The notes beneath the pieces were generated by a model. That model was not told the origin of the DNA, did no database searches, and was given only the letters and a program-made list of their open reading frames with translations. The translations under genes and the position numbers were made by a program. From Haematobia irritans (taxonomy: Eukaryota > Arthropoda > Insecta > Diptera > Muscidae): a stretch of DNA of 64,000 nt. Below, piece by piece: positions 54,319 through 64,000 of this stretch. The stretch covers positions 101,351,664-101,415,663 of the forward strand of contig NC_134398.1 in the NCBI RefSeq assembly GCF_050003625.1. Direction: 5' to 3'. Within the stretch, counting starts at the first letter, position 1; every line of letters starts with the position of its first letter.

Positions 54319-57300
54319 TAGTTTTCAGACGTTGGTAGAAGGCAAAGTTTTACAATTGGACGCATTATAGTACCACTTTTTGTTTTTATTTCCGCGGATC
54401 GCACATTATTGTCTTTCCCCGTGAACACTTTTGTTATGCGTCCTAATCGCCACTCCGTAGATGGCAAAGATTCGTCTTTTATGACCACAAAGTCGTTTTC
54501 TTTTAAATTGTTCTTAGTACTTTTCCACTTGTACCGACGTTGGAGCTCTGTTACATATTCTGCCTTCCCTCGTTGGCTGAAAATGTGTTGAATTACTTTC
54601 AATCTCTTCCAACGGTTGATATGGGAGAGATTATCCGACGTATTCTCCGAAGGGGCCTCAGGAAAAGCGGTTAGTGGAGCTCCCCTTAAAAAGTGACCTG
54701 GAGTTATGGGTAAAAGTTCAAATGGGTTTTGTGATATTGGACCCAATGGTCGAGAATTCAATACAGATTCAATCCGCACTAAAATCGTACTAAACTCCTC
54801 GAACGTAAAGGAGAGGTTATTAGTGATTTTCTTTAGGTGAGACTTCATGCTCCTAACGGCTGCCTCCCAAAGTCCTCCCATGTGGGGAGCATGAGGTGGT
54901 ATAAATGACCAGGAGAAACCGTGGAGACTGTATTTTTCGGAAAGGCTCTTTTCAGCATTTTTAAGAAATGTGTTGTGTTCTTGTAATAACTTGTAGCTTG
55001 CACCCACGAAGTTTCTGCCATTGTCCGAAAACATAGTTTTCGGTAATCCTCTCCGGCCTGTGAATCTCATAAAACACGCTAAGAAACCATCAGCTGACAT
55101 ATCCGAACATACTTCCAGGTGAACTGCTCGTGTTGAGAAACATACGAATACTGCTGCGTAGCATTTTGCGATCTTGGCATTCCGTAGGGTTGATGTTTTA
55201 AGGTTAAATGGGCCAGCGAAATCTACACCTGCATATGTGAATGGCAAAGAGAAGTCAACACGTTCTGGTGGAAGTGAGGCCATAATTTGATCTTGGAATT
55301 TTCTTTTATAAATTGTACAAGGTTTACAGTTTCGAATACATTTCCGAATTGCATTCTTTAACCGCGGAATATAAAAACCCTGTCGTATTGCCCTTATCAT
55401 AATATTGTACTCGGCATGGAGAAGAATTTGATGGCTGTGTTTCACAATTAATTCGGCAAGGTGTGATTTGTCGGGAATGATAATTGGGTGTCTCTCTTCG
55501 TAACTGAGACCTGCGTTATGTAAGCGACCACCAACTCTTAACAACCCATTTTTGTCTAAAAAGGGTGTGAGTGTTAGAATATTACTCCTTTTACTTATTT
55601 CTTCTTTGTTAGAAAGAGCGTTATATTCACGTTGAAAATGCTTCTTTTGTGAAAGCATAATTAGGAGAACTTTGACACGGGAAAGTTCTTCAGCAGAGAG
55701 TTCTAACGATGAACTAATCGTATGTTTGCGAGACCGTGCGATGAATCGATACACATAAGACATTGTTCGAAGTGCTCTATTAAATGATGAAAATCTGGAT
55801 ATTACGTCATCTGTTATAGAAATTTGGAAAGTTTTTATCTTTTTTATGTCTAATTCTGTAGGAGCAAAGGATCGTGGAGCTGGCCATTCTGTTTGGGATC
55901 GCTGAAGCCATGAGGGTCCATGCCACCAAAGCGAATTATGAATCAAATCTTGCGGACTACAACCCCTCGTTCCCAAGTCTGCTGGATTTTCTTCTGATTT
56001 TATGTGTTTCCACCAGGAAGATTCAGACAGTTCCAAAATCTTCGTCACTCGGTTCGAAACGAATGTTTTCAATGCTTGAGTGTCCTTCTGTAACCAGCTT
56101 AGGACTATGGACGAATCCGTCCACAGGTAGACCTCATACTGAATATGTAGCGTTTTTGTTACCAATTTGAGTAAATCTGAGAGCAATGTTGCCCCACACA
56201 GTTCCAATTTTGGTATTGTTGTGTGTTTAACTGGGGCTACTCGAGTTTTACCAACCAGCAGATGACTGAAAATTCCTCGAGAGTCGTCTATTCGAATATA
56301 AATTAGACCGCAATATGCCTTTTCTGATGCGTCACAGAAACCATGTAGCTGAATTTTATGACCAGGAGTAAAATCTACCCAACGCGGGATTCGGAGATGT
56401 TGAATATGCAATAGGTTTTCTCTAAAACTCATCCACCGATGAGCTAAATGTTGAGAAATGGGTTCATCCCAATTTGTCTTCTCTGCCCATAGTTGCTGCA
56501 ACAATATTTTTGCCTGGATAACAATCGGTCCCAGCCATCCAAGTGGATCAAACAAACGAGCTATTATGGACAAAATATGTCTTTTGGTAGGAACATGAGG
56601 GGATTCAATTGAGGCAACAACGTAATAAAACTCATCTCTCAACGCATTCCAGCGTATTCCCAACATTTTTGCCGTACACGAGTCGGTAAAATTCAAAAAT
56701 TCTTCATTAAGAAGATCCTCCCGGCCAACTTTTTCAAGCAGATATTTACAGTTCGCTGTTATCTTTTTTAATGGAAACGAGGCTGACGAAAGAACTGATA
56801 TTAAATTTTCTTGCTTGTTTCTGGTTTCTTCTAATGTATGTCCTCCGGACAGCACGTCGTCGACATAAATCTCGTTATTTAAGATTTCTGAAACCCCCGG
56901 ATGGGAATGTTTGCAGTCTACACTCAGCTGTTGCAATGTCCTTAGGGCCAGGAAAGGCGCACAGTTCACTCCGAAAGTGACTGTCTTGAGCTGGTATGAT
57001 TTTATGGGCTCATTCTCTTTTGGACGAAAAACGATTCTCTGATAGGGACGATCTTCGGGATGGACTAGAACTTGTCGGTACATTTTTTGTATGTCCCCTG
57101 TGAAAACATACCGATAGAAACGCCAATTAAGTAATATCTGGACAATATCCAACTGTAGAATTGGGCCAGGGTACAAAACATCGTTCAAGGAAAACCTACT
57201 ATTTGTTTTCTTCGAACCGTTAAATACTATGCGAATTTTCGTTGTTGTACTCTCTGGCTTTATGATAGCGTGGTGTGGCAGAAAGAACGAGAAATGTTTT

Positions 57301-59510
57301 TCGGATGAACTTTCGAAATGAGTAATTTCTTCCATATGCTTCAAGTCTAAATATTCGTGGAGAACTTTGTCATATTGAATTTTCAAATCTGGTGTTTTGT
57401 TCAGTGTTGTTTCCATTCGCCGGTATTGTGCCAAAGCCATCTTCTGAGACGGCCCTATATATATAGTATCGGGAAATTCACGACGAAAGGGTAAACGAAC
57501 CACATAGCGGCCGTCGGGTTGACGGTAGGTGGTTTCTTTATAAAACTTCTCACAATAATCATCTGCTTCATATTCTTTGCTTGGCCTAAAAACTTCCTCA
57601 ATTTCCCAGAATTTTTTAATTTGTTCACTAAGTGCCTCGTTTTCTGAATCGGAAATCATAAGTGAAAATGTCTGTACTTCGACGTTTGATAAGGAACCCG
57701 AGATGTACCACCCAAAATGCGATTCTCTCGCTTCGACACCGTTAGCTTCCATGAAAATGACTCCTTTTAAGTTGATTAATGGTAAATAATCACTGCCTAT
57801 TATCATATCGATCTGCCCTGGTACATTGAAATTCGGGTCTGCCAAATTTAACTTTCGAATATCATGAAGATTTGAAATATTAACCCGTTTCGATGGTAAA
57901 AGGTGTGACAATTTCGGCACAACAATTGCACTCATTAACAATGAAAAATCCGAAACTCTGGATTTTACTTTAACGCAACATCGTCCGCTTGATCTACCTA
58001 CAACTGTTCCTCCCAAACCTGATATTTGGGTTTGATGGTTATCAACGGGTAGCGAAAGTTGTTGTTGTACTTTTCTCGATACAAAACTTTTCTCTGAGCC
58101 TGCGTCTAATAGAGCCCGTATAGTGAATAATTCTCCGCCTTTCTCAATATTAACCAATGCTGTTGGTAAAATTGTTGTCCCTTCGTTCCGAACAAAATGA
58201 GATTGGACAGCTTCAGATGATGTTGATGGCTGTACATTTTCCTCTGGTAGAATCTCACTGACCTCTGAACTGGTAAAGGTATTGTGAGTTCTCCGGAAAT
58301 TCCTGTCCTGATGATTACCATTAGAATTCCGACTTTGTTTGAGGTGCAGTAACGTATGATGTTTTTTCTTGCATTCTTTGCACGTTCTAGTACTAGTACA
58401 CTGTGACTTAAAATGTGTTGAGCCGAGACAATTTGCGCACAGTTTGTTCGCGTACACAAAATCTAAACGATCATTTATTGACAATGATTTAAACTCTTCG
58501 CAAAATCTGAGTGAATGATTCTTGTGGCACTTTTTACACTTGTGTTGAATGTCGGCGTCAACACGAGACTGGAATGTTTGTGATTTGTTATTATGAACAT
58601 GAGGGTCCCGAGCAGTAGGTTTTCTCAAATCGGTAATTGTTTCCAAAATTTCAACCCGTTTCGTTAAAAATTCATCCATCTGTTGCCAAGTGGGCAATTG
58701 TTTGTGATTGGAGAGCGAATCTTCCCACGACCGTAATGTCTCCTCTGGTAATTTAGTGGAGCATAAGTGTACCAGGATTGGATCCCAATTTTCGGTCCGA
58801 ATTTTATATGACTTGAAAATGGAAATACTGTCATTTATCGTACGTTGTATAATTCGGATTGATTTTGGCGTTTCATTTTGAGCTATTTGTATTCCGAAAA
58901 GAAGTTTCATCTGTTGATGAACTAGAATGCGGGGGTTCTCATAACGATTTTTGAGAGAATCCCAAGCCAATTGGAAGTTGTCATCAACTAAGTCAAATTT
59001 GCTGACTATCTGAAAAGGTTCGCCCCTAGTTTTTCCCCTCAGGTGGAACAGTTTTTGAGCTGGAGATAACTCGGGATGTGTCCCAAAAACCGCCCAAAAA
59101 ATATCCCGAAATGCGGGCCATTTTGCGTACCCACCTTCAAAGGGAGGAGTATCGCATGGGGGAAGCTTCAATGATGAAGATTGGCTGAAAGTCACATCAT
59201 GTTTTATAGTTTCATCGGCGTTAGAAGTCTGGTTTGACGATAACTCGATAATTTTAGATTTACATGCTGAATATCGCTTATATGCCTCTTTATGCTTCGT
59301 AGTAGCAATCTTTGTCAATTCACTATCATCCGCCGTTTCATCTCCTGTCATTATTTCTTTATAATTCATTACAACTATACTCCATCGGCGTTCTAATTCC
59401 GTTTCTTCAACCTTTAGAATTGACACTTTGCAGTTATCTTCTGCTTTAAATTCTTTGCAGAATGATATGACCTGTTCACAGTCGAATAAAAATTTTCTCC
59501 GAGCCGACAT
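54318..59510 (-). CDS. BEL/Pao gag-pol polyprotein
   Basis: 1730 uninterrupted codons. Residues 110-300 are a DUF1759-type gag; 324-390 a Cys/His-rich nucleocapsid region with CKKCHKNH, CANCLGSTHFKSQC and CKECKKKHH; 455-600 a retropepsin (LLDAGSEKSFVS, Asp469). RT spans 740-930 (FTGDIQKMYRQV with Asp806, YVDD at 882-885). RNase H-like follows (GFCDAS about 1058, PKLELCGA with Glu1103, WTDSS Asp1132, NPADLGTRG). Integrase has an HHCC (His1358/1360, His1365, Cys1395/1398) and DDE residues Asp1430, Asp1496, Glu1549; a DUF5641-like tail closes it. Gag and pol share one frame, as is common in this family. It makes particles, copies RNA to cDNA and integrates it. Confidence 0.96.
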   Translation of the reverse strand: MSARRKFLFDCEQVISFCKEFKAEDNCKVSILKVEETELERRWSIVVMNYKEIMTGDETADDSELTKIATTKHKEAYKRYSACKSKIIELSSNQTSNADETIKHDVTFSQSSSLKLPPCDTPPFEGGYAKWPAFRDIFWAVFGTHPELSPAQKLFHLRGKTRGEPFQIVSKFDLVDDNFQLAWDSLKNRYENPRILVHQQMKLLFGIQIAQNETPKSIRIIQRTINDSISIFKSYKIRTENWDPILVHLCSTKLPEETLRSWEDSLSNHKQLPTWQQMDEFLTKRVEILETITDLRKPTARDPHVHNNKSQTFQSRVDADIQHKCKKCHKNHSLRFCEEFKSLSINDRLDFVYANKLCANCLGSTHFKSQCTSTRTCKECKKKHHTLLHLKQSRNSNGNHQDRNFRRTHNTFTSSEVSEILPEENVQPSTSSEAVQSHFVRNEGTTILPTALVNIEKGGELFTIRALLDAGSEKSFVSRKVQQQLSLPVDNHQTQISGLGGTVVGRSSGRCCVKVKSRVSDFSLLMSAIVVPKLSHLLPSKRVNISNLHDIRKLNLADPNFNVPGQIDMIIGSDYLPLINLKGVIFMEANGVEARESHFGWYISGSLSNVEVQTFSLMISDSENEALSEQIKKFWEIEEVFRPSKEYEADDYCEKFYKETTYRQPDGRYVVRLPFRREFPDTIYIGPSQKMALAQYRRMETTLNKTPDLKIQYDKVLHEYLDLKHMEEITHFESSSEKHFSFFLPHHAIIKPESTTTKIRIVFNGSKKTNSRFSLNDVLYPGPILQLDIVQILLNWRFYRYVFTGDIQKMYRQVLVHPEDRPYQRIVFRPKENEPIKSYQLKTVTFGVNCAPFLALRTLQQLSVDCKHSHPGVSEILNNEIYVDDVLSGGHTLEETRNKQENLISVLSSASFPLKKITANCKYLLEKVGREDLLNEEFLNFTDSCTAKMLGIRWNALRDEFYYVVASIESPHVPTKRHILSIIARLFDPLGWLGPIVIQAKILLQQLWAEKTNWDEPISQHLAHRWMSFRENLLHIQHLRIPRWVDFTPGHKIQLHGFCDASEKAYCGLIYIRIDDSRGIFSHLLVGKTRVAPVKHTTIPKLELCGATLLSDLLKLVTKTLHIQYEVYLWTDSSIVLSWLQKDTQALKTFVSNRVTKILELSESSWWKHIKSEENPADLGTRGCSPQDLIHNSLWWHGPSWLQRSQTEWPAPRSFAPTELDIKKIKTFQISITDDVISRFSSFNRALRTMSYVYRFIARSRKHTISSSLELSAEELSRVKVLLIMLSQKKHFQREYNALSNKEEISKRSNILTLTPFLDKNGLLRVGGRLHNAGLSYEERHPIIIPDKSHLAELIVKHSHQILLHAEYNIMIRAIRQGFYIPRLKNAIRKCIRNCKPCTIYKRKFQDQIMASLPPERVDFSLPFTYAGVDFAGPFNLKTSTLRNAKIAKCYAAVFVCFSTRAVHLEVCSDMSADGFLACFMRFTGRRGLPKTMFSDNGRNFVGASYKLLQEHNTFLKNAEKSLSEKYSLHGFSWSFIPPHAPHMGGLWEAAVRSMKSHLKKITNNLSFTFEEFSTILVRIESVLNSRPLGPISQNPFELLPITPGHFLRGAPLTAFPEAPSENTSDNLSHINRWKRLKVIQHIFSQRGKAEYVTELQRRYKWKSTKNNLKENDFVVIKDESLPSTEWRLGRITKVFTGKDNNVRSAEIKTKSGTIMRPIVKLCLLPTSEN

Positions 59511-61270
59511 TCTTTAAAAAATTGTACTTGCAAGTTTTTTGAAAATGTAAATATTTAGCGAAAAGGAATTGTATTAGGTGGACGAAATAATTGTTTGTTT
59601 GTTTTTTCATGCGAATTTTACATAGAAAGTCTAATAAAAATTTGGAATTTGTTCCCATATAATTAATAAAAAATAAATACTCACATTTTAATATGCCAAA
59701 TGGAGTTTCTGTTTGACTTGCTCTGAGTTTCGTTACTCTCTTTTTAATATCGCTCAAAATAATTAGCAATTAAATAATCACGTATATTTTCAATTAAACA
59801 ATTTAAAGCTATTCCCATTTATTTTGGGTAAATTTTTGGGGCTGCAAAATTTTTCTCAATCTGGTAACGTTGATCCGAGTTTATACAAAAATCCGACCTT
59901 CAAGAATATCTCTATCTTCAAGAATATCTTTATCACTTTTTGTTTTGTTATATATATTTTTTTTTGTTTTCACATATCCTTTATTATTTTCTTTGTTTTT
60001 ATTGATTACAGAGAGACAACTGCATATTTTCTTTTTCTTTATGAAAGAAAATGACAAATCATTATGCTTAATACAGAAATTTTGTGGTATTCCGCTTAAA
60101 TCATTTTTTTTTCAAAAAAAAAGGTTAAATGCAATACTCTTACGACCTTTTGCTTCGGTTATTTTATTTTTTGCATAAATATCGATTTACGTTGTCGATC
60201 ACTGCATAATTTATATATAACACAAACAAACAGGTGTTTTGGTTTTCTTGATGTTTACACTTCTTTTGTTAATGATATTCTTATACTTTTTATCTATCGC
60301 CAGATTTTTGGAAAATATTGTAAAAGTTTTTTTTTTGTGTTCATTATTATCACCACATTAACCAAAAATTAAGTTAAATTGTAATCACTAACTTTTATAT
60401 TATTAATTTTTTGTTGTTATATGTTGCCACGAGGGGGGGGTATTTACCGTTCGAGGCGGGGGGATATTTATTTCTTGCGTAAGCACTATTCCTTTTGATA
60501 ATTAAATTTCATCTCATCACCGTGTATTCACTTTATTCATATCACCAAATCGGAAAAAGTTTTTTTTTCGAACAGGTTTTTTTTTTTATCACACAGAAAG
60601 CGAAGTTTTTAAATAAAGATTCATAAAAGCATTCGCGACGATCAGTCACTTGCTATCTTTTATTCTGTTTTGATTAAGTTTTGTTTTTGTTAGAATGTGT
60701 CAGTGTGACATGCTTCTTTTAGTGAGTTACCGATTACGATTTTTTTGCTATCGATTATCATTTCGGGAAATCGATTTCACTTATATTGCCATTGATTCTA
60801 GACTTGATGGTTTCGATTTTGACAGTTTTTATTATCGATTAGTTTTTTCTTTCTTCCACACTTCTTTGTATAACAATTCATCTATGACGTTCTATATGTA
60901 ATTTGATTTTTATTCTTTTTGATGTGCACTTTATATTGTTGTTGTTTTTCTCACTCTTTTTGTTTCGTCTTTTGACTCTTTAGAAAATTGATCACTTGTG
61001 TAAAAATGCTAATACATCGCCGTACCTACCTTCTCATTCTCTCTTACGTGTTACTTTTCTTTGGCCGATGTATATTAATTTCTGATGTCTCGCTGATGAT
61101 GTTATTGATGTTTCTGACGTCACCGATATATGATGGGTAGGCTCTATCGCTGTTTTATTTTATTTGTTTTCAGCAGGAAACTGAGTAAATCGCCTATTAT
61201 TATGATCGCAGTTTTTTTTTTTCGTTTGAATTTCCACACAGTTCATTCCTATCCTAATCCGTAGGATTTT
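59511..61270 (-). other. BEL/Pao 5' leader
   Basis: About 1.76 kb between primer-binding site and gag start, very A-rich on the sense strand with scattered ATGs. It includes an open 97-codon frame overlapping the gag start (59769-59476) without recognisable domains. An unusually long leader suggests internal ribosome entry or a lost upstream ORF, which is inference. Confidence 0.6.
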
Positions 61271-61282
61271 TTCGAAGGACCA
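61271..61282 (-). other. BEL/Pao primer-binding site
   Basis: TGGTCCTTCGAA on the minus strand, directly after the 5' LTR. From memory, this complements the 3' end of tRNA-Tyr (...TCGAAGGACCA). Confidence 0.7.
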
Positions 61283-61630
61283 TGTTTAATCCCTTCTTGC
61301 TCGTATGTAGGGATTTTTGTAGTGTATAAGTTTCACTATTCGAATCCAAATGGCCTCTTGGGAAATAAAAGATTAAATGAATTCGTAGAATTCAGGCCAG
61401 TTTAACTTTATTCGATGGTTGCGGTTCTACAACTAAACTTTATACAATCGTGCATCAAGCGGGAAAAACGAACATTTGATTTATATTCCAATGAGTGAAA
61501 AAGATGTCAAGATATACAATGTATGGCGAATTCAAAAAATGTATCGTAAAAATTCAAAATGACAAGTGAATATATGATATAATATTATTAGAAGTATTCG
61601 TTGCAAACAGGTTGAGCCATGGGTTCAACA
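61283..61630 (-). repeat. BEL/Pao 5' LTR
   Basis: 348 bp, matching 53697-54044 except for two visible substitutions (GGAGTG/GTAGTG and AGAGGT/AGAAGT). Confidence 0.93.

Positions 61631-64000
<2,370 letters not shown>

Larger units (their letters stand above)
53697..61630 (-). mobile_element. Complete BEL/Pao LTR retrotransposon
   Basis: 7934 bp. LTRs of 348 bp at both ends start TG and end CA, with two visible differences between them. A 5-bp duplication CACCC flanks it (53692-53696 and 61631-61635). The minus strand carries a primer-binding site, a long A-rich leader, an intact gag-pol and a small downstream ORF. Intact coding and near-identical LTRs indicate recent insertion. Confidence 0.95.

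Noticed and set aside
59476..59769. 97-codon ORF in the BEL/Pao leader
   Set aside because: AT-rich, overlaps the gag start, and has no recognisable domain; kept only as a note in the leader entry.

Overview
The window looks like euchromatic but transposon-saturated DNA of a higher (calyptrate, probably muscid) fly. It is AT-rich, has no bacterial-style operons, and carries piggyBac, Tc1/mariner, hAT, Copia, BEL/Pao and RNase H-bearing LINE remains, plus dipteran repeats that resemble 'mini-me' elements (TATACCC ends with an ATGTCCGTCTGTCCGT core). The species call is inference. Only one host gene is convincing: the first coding exon of the PP2A scaffold subunit (Pp2A-29B) on + at 20456-20539. 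It ends at a clean splice donor, and I found no second exon in the following 43 kb by eye.

Layout. 0-5.5 kb: a gag-like ORF, small TIR elements, a piggyBac remnant and a zinc-ribbon ORF fragment. 5.5-10.9 kb: a mini-me-like element of 153-bp units, split by a 3.7-kb TIR element (7045-10742) that holds a pogo-like MITE and a tandem array of exon-like units with splice signals (8.8-9.9 kb). 11-20.2 kb: six or more short TIR elements, several nested in one another. 20.2-20.5 kb: the Pp2A promoter region and exon 1. 21-26.2 kb: a second-family mini-me-like element carrying a LINE with an intact 1201-codon ORF2. 26.3-27.9 kb: a hAT MITE and Tc1/mariner fragments. 27.9-38.6 kb: a minus-strand Copia element opened by a LINE-A/LINE-B chimera, a TA-flanked TIR element (itself split by another), a foldback element and a hAT MITE. 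38.7-43.8 kb: two further partial copies of that Copia complex, each keeping the same hAT insertion, so they arose by segmental duplication. 44.7-47.1 kb: a frameshifted plus-strand Copia. 47.3-53.4 kb: a 302-bp satellite interrupted by a second LINE-A copy with an intact 1198-codon ORF2. 53.7-61.6 kb: a complete young BEL/Pao element (348-bp LTRs, CACCC target duplication, intact 1730-codon gag-pol, and a small membrane ORF overlapping the pol stop). 62.5 kb to the end: a 206-bp TA tract and a decayed plus-strand BEL/Pao pol running off the edge.

How parts work together: the BEL/Pao copy and the two LINE-A ORF2 genes look coding-competent. The other elements are broken or non-autonomous. Nesting order gives a relative chronology, and several insertions can be proved because an empty copy of the same site exists elsewhere in the window.
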